Assembly: GCA_017503015.1 (NCBI GenBank)
Contig: JAFVTX010000058.1
Location: forward strand, 1-57,211
Length of the DNA stretch: 57,211 nucleotides
From: Fibrobacter sp.
GTDB taxonomy: Bacteria > Fibrobacterota > Fibrobacteria > Fibrobacterales > Fibrobacteraceae
Direction of reading: 5' to 3'
A program made the translations under genes and the position numbers. How positions within the stretch are numbered: the first letter of the stretch is position 1; each line of letters begins with the position of its first letter. Under the pieces are notes generated by a model. That model was not told where the DNA came from and did no database searches. It was given only the letters and a program-made list of their open reading frames with translations. Shown here piece by piece: positions 15,540 through 23,954 of this stretch.

Positions 15540-17935
15540 TGAAATCCGTGGCGGGAAAGGTCATCTTTGCCGCACTTTCGGTACTCTACCCGGCGCTGGT
15601 CTTTTGTGGACTGGTGTTTTGGGATATCTCGCCCCGACGTCTGAGCCTCTTGCTTATAGGCCTTGCCTTTGTGCTGTTTTTCAACACGACCCAGGGCCGC
15701 AGGAACGCATCTGTTGGGGCCGGCACGGTTCAGGGGAACGGTGCGGCCACAGCCGATGGGGCCGACACAGTTCAAGGGAACGGCGCATCTATAGCTGGTA
15801 GGGAAAGCGCGGCGAACAGCCTCAAGGACTACGCCCTGGTGGTGTTGATGCTCGCCTGCGGGGGCGTCTCGTTTTTTGCGGACAGCCTCTTGTTCCTGGA
15901 GTTTTACCCCGTGCTGGTGAGCCTCTCGCTCTTGGCCTTTTTCGGGATTTCCCTCTGGAAAAAGCCCAGCTTCGCTTTTCGCATGGCCTGCCTCGGCGAC
16001 CGGCGTCTGCAGGCCTCGCCGGAGCGAGCTTTTGTGGAGCGGTACTGCGACCGGGTGACTCTCGCCTGGTGCTTTTTTTTCGTGTTCAACGCCGTGGTGG
16101 CGTCTTTTACAGTTTTTGTAGGCGATGAGAAAATCTGGTCGCTGTACAACGGCCTAATCTCCTATATTTTAATCGGTATATTTTTTGCCGTAGAATTCAT
16201 GGTTCGTAAAATGATGCAGAAAAAGATGCATTCCTATATTCCCGTGTGTGAGCTTCAGCGGGATTCCCGCCCGTCCGGCATGGTGGTCTGCTTTGACGGT
16301 GACTCCGTACGCACCTGGGCCGACTTCACCGACGATGTTTCCAAGGTCCGGCGCTATCTGGAAGAGCGTGAAAACGCCCCCTGGATTTTGCACTGCGAGG
16401 ATTCCTACTACTTTATGGTGGGCCTGCTGGCCATGCTCCAGGGAGGCCGCAAGGCGCTGGTGACGGCGAACCGGCAGGAGGCTTTTATCAAGGAAATCCA
16501 GAAGCCCGGCTATGGATTCTTGACGGATGAGCCTTTTGCGGGGGCTACCCTGATTCAGGATGTTTTGCAGAACACGGAATCCGACGGTCGCTGGAATACC
16601 TTCGACAAGGACAGCTCCCCCATGGTGATGTACACCTCCGGCACTACCGGCGAGCCCAAGATGGTCCCCAAGATGTTCTGCCAGTTCGAGAACGAACTTT
16701 TCGAGCTGGTGAAGGTCTTTGGCGACGACTGGGTGAACCGCAAGGTCTATAGCACGGTGAACCACCACCACATTTACGGCCTGCTGTTCACGGTGCTGCT
16801 CCCCACGGCTACGGGGCTGCCTTACCGCAGACACCGCATCGATTACCCCAGCGAACTGGCTAGCATTGCGGGGGAGGCGGCTGTGATTGCCTCCAGCCCG
16901 GCCTACCTGAAACGCCTCGCCGCCGATGCCGAAGGGCCCATAGCGTTCAAGACGACGCCCATCATCTATTCGTCGGGAGGCCCCCTGCCAGAGGAAGTGG
17001 CCCGCAAGTGCGAGGGCATTACGGGCTACTGGACCACCGAAATCTACGGCAGTACAGAAACAGGCGGAATCGCCTATCGCCAGTCCAAGAACGGCCCCAT
17101 CTGGACGCCCTTCGAGGTCTGCAAGATGAGCATCGGCGAGAACGACTGCCTGAACGTGAAGTCCAGCTACATCCTGGAGCCCGAAGGTTTTACCACCGGT
17201 GATCTGGTGGAAATCTACGACGACGGACGGTTCCTGTTGAAGGGCCGTGCCGATTCCATCGTGAAAATTGAGGAGAAACGCATTTCCCTGCCGGAGGTGG
17301 AAAACCGCCTGAAGCAGACGGGCCTGGTGCAGGACGTGCGTGTGGTGCCTATGGTGGGTAAACGGCAGTACCTGGCCGCCGCCATCGTGCTGAATGCTGA
17401 TGGGGTGGCGCGGTTCAAGGACCAGCCCAAGCTAGAGATAAACAATTTCTTCAAGGCTCACCTGAACCAGTTCCTGGAAAACACGGTGACGCCCAAGAAA
17501 TGGCGCTACCTGGAAGAACTGCCCCAGGATACTCAAGGAAAAATCAAGATGCGCGATATCCAGGCCCTGTTCGGCCTCCCCGAATCCAAGAATTTCAGGA
17601 TCCTGAAAATGCACAAGGAACCGGGCGCCCTTTCGCTCAAACTGGTGTTCCCTGCAGACAGCGACTTTTACGACGGGCACTTTCCGGCATTCAAGCTGTT
17701 GCCTGCCGTGGCCCAGGTGGACATGGTGGCCTTGCTGGCCCACGCCCTGCTGGATACGCCCCGGGCGGTACAGAGAATCCAGCGGACCAAGTTCAGCTAC
17801 CCGGTGCTGCCCGATGTGCAGACCAATCTGGAGATGTCCTACAAGGCGGAGTCGAACAAGGTGCTGTTCACTTACACGAACGATGCAGGTCGTATGCTTT
17901 CTACGGGAACCTTAGTCATGCAGGCGGAAACATGA
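15539..17935 (+). CDS. Membrane domain / AMP-ligase / dehydratase fusion of the aryl polyene pathway
   Basis: A 798-residue three-part protein. Residues 1-~225 carry several hydrophobic membrane segments, interrupted by a Gly/Ala-rich loop with a repeated TVQGNGA motif (~residues 62-85). Residues ~235-670 are an acyl-CoA/ACP ligase of the ANL family: YTSGTTGEPK at 365-374, YGSTETGG from 503, GDLVEI and KGRAD hinge, and the late QGKIKM lysine. Residues ~685-798 are a hot-dog dehydratase with GHFP (His714) and Asp728 in the acid position, a FabA-like dyad. In other aryl polyene clusters these are separate proteins (ligase ApeH and dehydratase ApeI). It would activate the aryl acid, load an ACP and help dehydrate beta-hydroxy intermediates at the membrane. 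Confidence 0.9.
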   Translation: MKSVAGKVIFAALSVLYPALVFCGLVFWDISPRRLSLLLIGLAFVLFFNTTQGRRNASVGAGTVQGNGAATADGADTVQGNGASIAGRESAANSLKDYALVVLMLACGGVSFFADSLLFLEFYPVLVSLSLLAFFGISLWKKPSFAFRMACLGDRRLQASPERAFVERYCDRVTLAWCFFFVFNAVVASFTVFVGDEKIWSLYNGLISYILIGIFFAVEFMVRKMMQKKMHSYIPVCELQRDSRPSGMVVCFDGDSVRTWADFTDDVSKVRRYLEERENAPWILHCEDSYYFMVGLLAMLQGGRKALVTANRQEAFIKEIQKPGYGFLTDEPFAGATLIQDVLQNTESDGRWNTFDKDSSPMVMYTSGTTGEPKMVPKMFCQFENELFELVKVFGDDWVNRKVYSTVNHHHIYGLLFTVLLPTATGLPYRRHRIDYPSELASIAGEAAVIASSPAYLKRLAADAEGPIAFKTTPIIYSSGGPLPEEVARKCEGITGYWTTEIYGSTETGGIAYRQSKNGPIWTPFEVCKMSIGENDCLNVKSSYILEPEGFTTGDLVEIYDDGRFLLKGRADSIVKIEEKRISLPEVENRLKQTGLVQDVRVVPMVGKRQYLAAAIVLNADGVARFKDQPKLEINNFFKAHLNQFLENTVTPKKWRYLEELPQDTQGKIKMRDIQALFGLPESKNFRILKMHKEPGALSLKLVFPADSDFYDGHFPAFKLLPAVAQVDMVALLAHALLDTPRAVQRIQRTKFSYPVLPDVQTNLEMSYKAESNKVLFTYTNDAGRMLSTGTLVMQAET

Positions 17936-18687
17936 GAGAATTGGCCGACTTAAAATTTTGCGCTATCGTGCCCGTGTATAGGCACGAATCTACCACCCGC
18001 AAGGTGGCGGAAAGCCTTTCGGCCCAGGGACTTTCGGTTATTTTGGTAGATGACGGCAATGCTCCCGAGGGTCATGCCATCTTGGAGGCTGTGGCCAGTG
18101 AAGTGCCGAATACGGTGCTCGTGACCCGCGCCCAGAACGGTGGCAAGGGCGCGGCCGTGATATGCGGGCTTGAAAAGGCCCATGAACTGGGGTTTACTCA
18201 CGCCCTGCAGATGGATGCCGACGGCCAGCACGACGCCGACGCTATCCCCTTCTTTTTGAAGGCCGCCCGCAAGCATCCGGAGGATTTGATTGCGGGGCTA
18301 CCGCAGTACGACGGCAGCGTGCCCAAGTCGAGGGAACAGGGGCGGAAAATCACCAACTTCTGGGTGGCCATCGAGACGCTTTCGAAGGACATTCCCGATT
18401 CCATGTGTGGTTTCCGGATTTATCCGGTAAAGTCCACGATGCCTGTGGCAAAGAAAGTGACCAGCTACCGCATGGGTTTTGACATCGAGATTCTGGTCCG
18501 CCTTTCTTGGGCGGGAGTCAAGATGCGCTTTTACCCCATCAAGGTCACTTACCCCGAAGACGGTGTTTCGAATTTCAGGGTTTTCGGGAGCAATGTTGAA
18601 ATTTCCTGGACCCACACCAAGCTCTGTGTGGGAATGCTCCTGCGCCTGCCCATGCTTTTGGCCCGCCGCTTGGCGAAAAAGAAATGA
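17932..18687 (+). CDS. Family 2 glycosyltransferase of the aryl polyene cluster
   Basis: A 251-residue GT2 glycosyltransferase. Nucleotide-sugar binding is shown by VDDGNAPE (Asp40, Asp41), the metal-binding region by MDADGQHD (from Asp95), and the later CGFRIYPV is usual in dolichol-phosphate-mannose-synthase-like members. The C-terminal helix is hydrophobic. It overlaps the fusion gene by 4 bp (ATGA) and the acyltransferase by 4 bp, so all three are coupled. In aryl polyene clusters this enzyme is thought to attach a sugar to the polyene or its lipid anchor. Confidence 0.9.
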   Translation: MRELADLKFCAIVPVYRHESTTRKVAESLSAQGLSVILVDDGNAPEGHAILEAVASEVPNTVLVTRAQNGGKGAAVICGLEKAHELGFTHALQMDADGQHDADAIPFFLKAARKHPEDLIAGLPQYDGSVPKSREQGRKITNFWVAIETLSKDIPDSMCGFRIYPVKSTMPVAKKVTSYRMGFDIEILVRLSWAGVKMRFYPIKVTYPEDGVSNFRVFGSNVEISWTHTKLCVGMLLRLPMLLARRLAKKK

Positions 18688-19646
18688 GTGCCGAAAATCA
18701 AAACTGGTTTGAACTGAAAGAAGTGGGCGGAAGCCTTTGGCATTTCCGCTTTATGCTGTGGATTACCTGCCACCTGCCGCTCCCGGTGGTGGAATTTCTG
18801 GTAGCCGTGGTGTGCTTTTTCTTTTGGCTTGGGGCGGCCCCTGTGCGGGCTCGATCCAAGGCCTACCTGAAACGGCTCTACGCCTTGCAGGGCCGGAACG
18901 TTCCGCCCTTTGCCACCTACAGGCACGTGCTTTCTTTTGCCCTTTCCATGATAGAAAAGCTCTTGGGCTGGCGGGGCGTGATTCCCCTTAAGAACGTGGA
19001 AACCCAGGGCGATGACCTGGACATGCTGGTGGAACAGCTGGACCGTGGGGAAGGTGCTTTTTTAATTTGTTCGCACCTAGGGAACATGGAAATGTTGCGC
19101 TCCCTCACGGGGTATGGCAAGATTCATACCCACAGGCAGTTTACGGTACACCCGGTGGTGGATTTTTCGGGAACATCCAAGTTCAATGCCCTCCTGTACG
19201 AGCTGAATCCGGACCTGATGAATACGGTGGTGGACGCCAACAAGATAGGCGTAGATAGCGCCGTAGGGATGAAGGACTGGATTGCTTCTGGCGACCTGGT
19301 GGTGATTGCCGGGGACCGCACCTCGGCCAACTCTACCGACCGCAATGTAGAGATGAAGTTCCTGGGGGAGACCGCCAATTTCCCGGAGGGGGCTTTTACC
19401 TTGGCGAGCATCTTGAATGCCCCGATTTATTTTGCCTTTGCTATCCGCAAGAAGGACTTTGATATCCGTTCTTCTTACGAGATGCATATCGTGCGGGCCA
19501 AGACTTCTTTTGACTGCAGCCGCAAGGAGCGCTTAGCCCGTGTGGCGGCTCTGGTACAAGAATACGTGGGAATGCTCGAAAAGCATTGCCTGCGTCACCC
19601 GTACCAGTGGTATAATTTCTATAATTTCTGGCACAAAAATTTTTAA
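18684..19646 (+). CDS. Lysophospholipid-type acyltransferase (HtrB/LpxL-like) of the aryl polyene cluster
   Basis: A 320-residue membrane-associated acyltransferase. A hydrophobic stretch near residues 28-58 anchors it. CSHLGNMEML with His131 and Glu135 is the HX(3-4)E/D catalytic box of the LPLAT superfamily, and GDRTSANS followed by FPEGAFTLASILNAPIY matches LpxL/HtrB-type enzymes. The proposed role is to transfer the polyene acyl chain to a lipid or sugar acceptor that anchors the pigment in the outer membrane. It overlaps the glycosyltransferase by 4 bp and is followed 12 bp later by the ammonia-lyase. Confidence 0.87.
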   Translation: MSAENQNWFELKEVGGSLWHFRFMLWITCHLPLPVVEFLVAVVCFFFWLGAAPVRARSKAYLKRLYALQGRNVPPFATYRHVLSFALSMIEKLLGWRGVIPLKNVETQGDDLDMLVEQLDRGEGAFLICSHLGNMEMLRSLTGYGKIHTHRQFTVHPVVDFSGTSKFNALLYELNPDLMNTVVDANKIGVDSAVGMKDWIASGDLVVIAGDRTSANSTDRNVEMKFLGETANFPEGAFTLASILNAPIYFAFAIRKKDFDIRSSYEMHIVRAKTSFDCSRKERLARVAALVQEYVGMLEKHCLRHPYQWYNFYNFWHKNF

Positions 19647-19658
19647 AGGACTGTTGAA

Positions 19659-21185
19659 ATGGACAAGGTCGTAATTGGAAGTGGAAAGCTCACTATCGAA
19701 CAGGTGGTGGCCATCGCAAAACGCAAGGTTTCCGTAGAATTGGAGAGCTCTCCCGAGTTCCAGAAGAAAATCAACGCCGGTGCTGAATTCTTGGACGAGG
19801 CCCTGGCAAAGCACGGCGGCATTTACGGCGTAACCACGGGTTACGGCGATTCCTGCACCCAGGTGGTGCCGCCTGACCATTATTACGACCTGCCGGTGAA
19901 CCTGACCCGTTTCCACGGCTGCGGTCTAGGTGCCTACTTTGACGAAGAGACTACCCGCGCCATCATGGCTGTGCGCCTGAACACGCTGGCTCAGGGCTTT
20001 TCCGGTGTGAGCTACGCCCTGCTGAAGATTATTATGGACTTTTTGCAGAACGACATTTTGCCGCTGATTCCGCAAGAAGGTTCTGTAGGGGCCAGTGGCG
20101 ACCTGACGCCGCTTTCTTACCTGGCCGGGGCCGTCATTGGCGAGCGGGATGTGCTGTACAAGGGCGAACGCCGCCCGTCGATGGATGTGATGAAGGAACT
20201 GGGCATTACGCCCCACCGTTTCCGCCCCAAGGAAGCCATCGCCATCATGAACGGAACGGCTGTGATGAATGCCGTGGCCTGCATGGCCTTTAGCCGTGCC
20301 GAATACCTTTCTGACCTGAGCTGCCGCATTACGGCCATGAACACCATCGCCATGAAGGGTAACGCCTACCATTTCTACGAAAGGCTCTTTGCCGTAAAGC
20401 CCCATCCGGGCCTGGTGACCGCTGCCAAGAAGATGCGCGACGCCCTGAACCTGGAAGTGGAAAAGAACATTGTTCCCGAAAAGATTCAGGACCCTTATTC
20501 CCTGCGCTGCGCACCCCACGTGGTGGGCGTGTTCTACGATTCCGAACCTCTGCTTCGCCAGCTCATCGAAATCGAGATGAACAGCGCCAACGACAACCCC
20601 ATCGTGGACCCTGAAACAAAGAACATTTTCCACGGCGGTCATTTCTACGGCGGTCATATCTGCCTTGCCATGGATACCCTCAAGAACATCGTGGCGAATC
20701 TGGCCGACCTTCTGGACCGCCAGCTAGCCACCATCGTGGATATCAAGTTCAACCGTAACTTGCCGCCTAACTTGTCCGGAAGTAACGGGGAATTCTCCAT
20801 CAACCACGGTTTCAAGGCAGTGCAGATTGGCGTGTCGGCCTGGACGGCAGAAGCCCTCCACAATACCATGCCCATGAGCGTCTTTAGCCGCTCTACCGAA
20901 TGCCACAACCAGGACAAGGTAAGCATGGGCACTATCGCTTCCCGCGACTGCATCCGGGTGATTGAGCTTACTGAACAGGTGGCTGCCGCCGTGCTTTTGG
21001 CCGCTTCTCAGGCCCTCCATTTCCGCCTGGAACGGGGCGAGGTGGATTCCAAGCGCCTGGATGGCGTGCGCAAGACTCTGGAACAGGTCTTTGAGCATTT
21101 CAAGCCCCTGACCTGCGACCGCCAGCTGGAAGGCGACCTGCGCAAGACTCTTGAACTGATTCGCGAAAAGCATTACGCGGTATAG
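19659..21185 (+). CDS. Aromatic amino acid ammonia-lyase (HAL/PAL family), probable tyrosine ammonia-lyase
   Basis: A 508-residue member of the histidine/phenylalanine ammonia-lyase family. The MIO cofactor triad Ala145-Ser146-Gly147 (GASGDLTPLSYLAG) and GVTTGYGDS near the N-terminus are intact, as are SANDNPIV and the catalytic tyrosine region. The position that separates HAL, PAL and TAL reads Phe-His (LTRFHGCG), unlike Ser-His of histidine lyases or His-Leu of Rhodobacter tyrosine lyase. Context decides the call: in aryl polyene and flexirubin clusters this enzyme makes 4-coumarate from tyrosine as the starter. AAGGA precedes the ATG. Histidine degradation is unlikely because no hut genes are nearby. 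Confidence 0.88.
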   Translation: MDKVVIGSGKLTIEQVVAIAKRKVSVELESSPEFQKKINAGAEFLDEALAKHGGIYGVTTGYGDSCTQVVPPDHYYDLPVNLTRFHGCGLGAYFDEETTRAIMAVRLNTLAQGFSGVSYALLKIIMDFLQNDILPLIPQEGSVGASGDLTPLSYLAGAVIGERDVLYKGERRPSMDVMKELGITPHRFRPKEAIAIMNGTAVMNAVACMAFSRAEYLSDLSCRITAMNTIAMKGNAYHFYERLFAVKPHPGLVTAAKKMRDALNLEVEKNIVPEKIQDPYSLRCAPHVVGVFYDSEPLLRQLIEIEMNSANDNPIVDPETKNIFHGGHFYGGHICLAMDTLKNIVANLADLLDRQLATIVDIKFNRNLPPNLSGSNGEFSINHGFKAVQIGVSAWTAEALHNTMPMSVFSRSTECHNQDKVSMGTIASRDCIRVIELTEQVAAAVLLAASQALHFRLERGEVDSKRLDGVRKTLEQVFEHFKPLTCDRQLEGDLRKTLELIREKHYAV

Positions 21186-21197
21186 CGGGGGCCCGCC

Positions 21198-21629
21198 ATG
21201 GCACAGAAAAAACTGAAGGCGACGGTGGAATTCCAGGTGGAATTCTACGACGTGGATTCCATGAAGGTGGCCTGGCACGGCAATTACGTGAAGTACATGG
21301 AAATGGCCCGCTGTGCTTTGCTCACCAAGATCAAGTACGACTATTATGCCATGGAAAAGAGCGGTTTTGCCTGGCCCGTGGTAGATATGCACGTGCGTTA
21401 CCTGCGCCCTATGGTCTTTATGCAGCGGATTCGCGCCGAGGTGACACTGGAAGAATATGAGGTGTGCCTCAAACTTTCGTACAAGTTTTTCGATGCCGAA
21501 TCGGGCACGCTTCTTTGCAAGGCCGAAAGCATGCAGATGGCCGTGAACATGCAGACGCTGGAGTCCCTGATGGTGTGCCCGCCCTGCTTTGTGGACCAGG
21601 TCCGTGCGGCCCTGGAGGCGGAACCCTGA
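21198..21629 (+). CDS. Acyl thioesterase (4HBT hot-dog family) of the aryl polyene cluster
   Basis: A 143-residue hot-dog thioesterase. The motif FYDVDSMKVAWHGNYVKYME holds the catalytic-type aspartates (Asp18, Asp20) and the HGNY turn typical of YbgC/4-hydroxybenzoyl-CoA thioesterases. Aryl polyene clusters regularly carry one; it may release or proofread acyl-ACP intermediates. It lies 12 bp after the ammonia-lyase and just before the DUF3261 lipoprotein, with no terminator between, so it belongs to the same operon. Confidence 0.87.
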   Translation: MAQKKLKATVEFQVEFYDVDSMKVAWHGNYVKYMEMARCALLTKIKYDYYAMEKSGFAWPVVDMHVRYLRPMVFMQRIRAEVTLEEYEVCLKLSYKFFDAESGTLLCKAESMQMAVNMQTLESLMVCPPCFVDQVRAALEAEP

Positions 21630-21637
21630 TTTTGAAG

Positions 21638-22261
21638 ATGGCCGGTAGTTTCAAATCCCCTGGCTGCAAGATGCGACACCTGTTGGGGCTGCTGGCGTGT
21701 GTTTTGCTGTTGGTTGGCTGCAGCCGCTCCAACGTAAAGCCCGGAACCGCCCCTGTGTATTATTCGGACTCCCGCTCCGTGGTGCTCCTCCCTACGACGG
21801 CCATGACCGAAAAGTTGGACATGCCCCAGCATCTGCGTGGGGAATTCACCCAGCAGGACGGTTCCCTGAAGTCCTTCGAGGGAGATTCCTGGGTCAGGGC
21901 CAACGATAGCGTTCTTTCCATTATGCTGTTTAGCGGGTTCGGTACTACCATTGCCGAAATTACCTATGGTAAGGATTCCCTGCATTTTGAAAGTTCCGTG
22001 ATGGATGTGGAAAAGATGAAGGCGGAATATGTGCTTGCGGATTTCCAGGTGTGCTTTTATCCTTACGATGCTCTGAAAAAGAATTTTGAGGCGGCAGGTT
22101 TTGCTTTTGAAGAGGCCCGCGGGCCTGCACATGACTTTGTGCGGACATTGAAGGACGGAAATACTCTGGTACTTACCGCCCAGCGCAAGGGTAAAGAGAT
22201 AACGCTGGTCAACAGCCTGCGCCATTACAGTTACCACATCACCTTGGGAGAGGAGCAATGA
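21638..22261 (+). CDS. DUF3261-type lipoprotein of the aryl polyene cluster
   Basis: A 207-residue lipoprotein. The signal MRHLLGLLACVLLLVGC ends in lipobox LVGC; an in-frame ATG at 21671 would start exactly there, while the ATG at 21638 adds eleven residues, so the start is uncertain. The rest resembles the DUF3261 family that accompanies aryl polyene and related ketosynthase genes and is thought to help deliver the lipid pigment to the outer membrane, in the manner of LolB-like carriers. Its stop overlaps the ketosynthase start by 4 bp (ATGA). Confidence 0.75.
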   Translation: MAGSFKSPGCKMRHLLGLLACVLLLVGCSRSNVKPGTAPVYYSDSRSVVLLPTTAMTEKLDMPQHLRGEFTQQDGSLKSFEGDSWVRANDSVLSIMLFSGFGTTIAEITYGKDSLHFESSVMDVEKMKAEYVLADFQVCFYPYDALKKNFEAAGFAFEEARGPAHDFVRTLKDGNTLVLTAQRKGKEITLVNSLRHYSYHITLGEEQ

Positions 22262-23451
22262 ACCGTCCGCTTTATGTCAATGATTTCGGTCTTCACTGCA
22301 TTTGGGGTGGTGACAAGGAAAACGTTTTTGAAAAGCTTACCCGCGGGGAACGGGGTGTTTTTACCATGCACGACGTGGCCGGAGTCATGCGGCCTGCGGC
22401 CACCATCGAGCCGGACATGCTTCCGCGGGTGGAGAATGCCGAATTTGACAACCGGGTGAATCGCCTGAGCCGTGCGGCCTTGGACCAGATGGACGATACC
22501 GTGCGGCATGCGGTGGAAAAGTTCGGCCCCGACAGGGTGGGCATTTTCATTGGCTCTTGCGACAATGGCTCCGAATCGTCCCTTGCGGCCCTCAAGTGCT
22601 TCAAGGAAACGGGCAAGTTTCCCGAGGGCTACAAGCTGGAATACCAGTGTGCAGAATTTCCGGCCCGCTACATTGCGGAACGTTTCGGCATCACGGGAAT
22701 GTGCCAGGTCCATTCTACGGCCTGTGCGTCAAGTGCCAGCGCTTTTGTGTCGGCCCGGAACAACATTTACGCTGGCACTTGCGACGCCGCCATCGTTGGC
22801 GGCGTGGACATTGCTTCCCTTTCTGTGATTCTCGGCTTTGCCTCCTTGGAAGCAATGTCCGACAGGCCCACCAATCCTTTCAGCGCGAACCGTTCGGGCC
22901 TGACTCTGGGCGATGCTGCGGCCTACTTCGTGGTGACTCGGGAAAGCTGCCCGGACCTGTGCCGCCCCGGCTACGAAGGCTTGCAAGTGCTGGGCTTTGG
23001 CGAAAGTGCCGACGCCGACCACATTACCGCTCCCCGTGCCGACGGGGAAGGGGCATACCTTGCCATGTCTGCTGCTCTTGCCGATGCGGGCCTGGACGCC
23101 TCCGACATCGGCTACATCAACCTTCACGGTACAGGCACCAAGCTGAACGACGCCATGGAATCCCGTGCGGTAAACCGAATTTTTGGCGAAAATGTTCCTG
23201 CAAGTTCCACCAAGGCCATTACGGGCCATACCCTCGGGGCGGCAGGCGCCCTGGAGGCCGCCTTCTGCTGCCTGGCCTTGACTCACGACGGGGCGCTGCC
23301 CGCTCACCTGTACGACAGCGTCATGGACCCGGAACTTCCGGCGCTGAACCTGGTGAAGCCCGGCAAAACGGTTCCTGGCCTGCGTTACTGCATCAGCAAT
23401 TCCTTTGCCTTTGGCGGTTGTAATGTATCTTTAGTCTTGGGGAAAAAGTAA
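22258..23451 (+). CDS. Beta-ketoacyl-ACP synthase of the aryl polyene cluster
   Basis: A 397-residue FabF-type ketosynthase with the complete catalytic triad: Cys156 in TACASSASAF, His290 in HGTGT and His324 in KAITGHTLGAAGA. It would perform every decarboxylative Claisen extension of the polyene, probably as a heterodimer with the ApeC-like protein encoded leftward at 13194. This is the only catalytically complete ketosynthase in the window, while many aryl polyene clusters encode two or three. It overlaps the DUF3261 gene by 4 bp and precedes the dehydratase by one base. Confidence 0.92.
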   Translation: MNRPLYVNDFGLHCIWGGDKENVFEKLTRGERGVFTMHDVAGVMRPAATIEPDMLPRVENAEFDNRVNRLSRAALDQMDDTVRHAVEKFGPDRVGIFIGSCDNGSESSLAALKCFKETGKFPEGYKLEYQCAEFPARYIAERFGITGMCQVHSTACASSASAFVSARNNIYAGTCDAAIVGGVDIASLSVILGFASLEAMSDRPTNPFSANRSGLTLGDAAAYFVVTRESCPDLCRPGYEGLQVLGFGESADADHITAPRADGEGAYLAMSAALADAGLDASDIGYINLHGTGTKLNDAMESRAVNRIFGENVPASSTKAITGHTLGAAGALEAAFCCLALTHDGALPAHLYDSVMDPELPALNLVKPGKTVPGLRYCISNSFAFGGCNVSLVLGKK

Positions 23452-23452
23452 G

Positions 23453-23929
23453 ATGGACAAGATGGAATTCAAGACCCGCGACGAAATTTCCACCCTGGTA
23501 CCTCACAAGGGCAAGATGCTCCTGCTGGACCGTATCCAGAGTTTTGACCTGCAAGAAATCACCATCACGACCCAGGTGGACATTTCCGCAGACTGCATAT
23601 TCTACAGCGAAGAGCTGGGCGGTGTTCCCTCTTATGTGGCTTTTGAATACATGGCCCAGAGCATTTCCGCCCTTTCGGGAATCCACGGACGTTCTTGCGG
23701 CAAGAGTCCCAAGGAAGGCTTTATCATGAGCGTGTCCAACTGCAAGGCCGAACTGACGGCGTTCAAGCCCGGCGACGTGGTGGAAATCTGCGTCAAGCAG
23801 ACTATGCGCATGGACATGGCGGTCACTTTCGACGGTATTGCGACCGTAGGCGGCAAGCAGGTGCTGTCGGCTACCCTCAGCACCGTCGAGGTGGAAGACG
23901 CCAAGTCGATAATTGATTCTAAAGACTAA
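23453..23929 (+). CDS. 3-hydroxyacyl-ACP dehydratase (ApeP-like)
   Basis: A 158-residue hot-dog dehydratase of the ApeP/FabA-like family. LVPHKGKMLLLDR places the catalytic His18 and FEYMAQSISALSG the Glu65. In characterised systems this protein pairs with a second dehydratase (ApeI), represented here by the C-terminal domain of the fusion at 15539. The start lies one base after the ketosynthase stop. It is the last pigment gene; the next gene has its own promoter and no ketoreductase follows, so ketoreduction must be supplied by an enzyme encoded elsewhere, perhaps housekeeping FabG. Confidence 0.87.
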   Translation: MDKMEFKTRDEISTLVPHKGKMLLLDRIQSFDLQEITITTQVDISADCIFYSEELGGVPSYVAFEYMAQSISALSGIHGRSCGKSPKEGFIMSVSNCKAELTAFKPGDVVEICVKQTMRMDMAVTFDGIATVGGKQVLSATLSTVEVEDAKSIIDSKD

Positions 23930-23940
23930 CATTTAAGATT

Positions 23941-23946
23941 TATATT
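23941..23946 (+). promoter_or_regulatory. TATATT -10 box of a leaderless DegT-family gene
   Basis: TATATT ends eight bases before the ATG at 23955, with no Shine-Dalgarno between. The stretch TATATTTTATCTGTATGAAA closely resembles the start of the TIGR02147 gene at 8154. The best -35 candidate is TTGATT at 23913, spaced 22 bp, which is too far, so the -35 is uncertain. Confidence 0.5.
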
Positions 23947-23954
23947 TTATCTGT

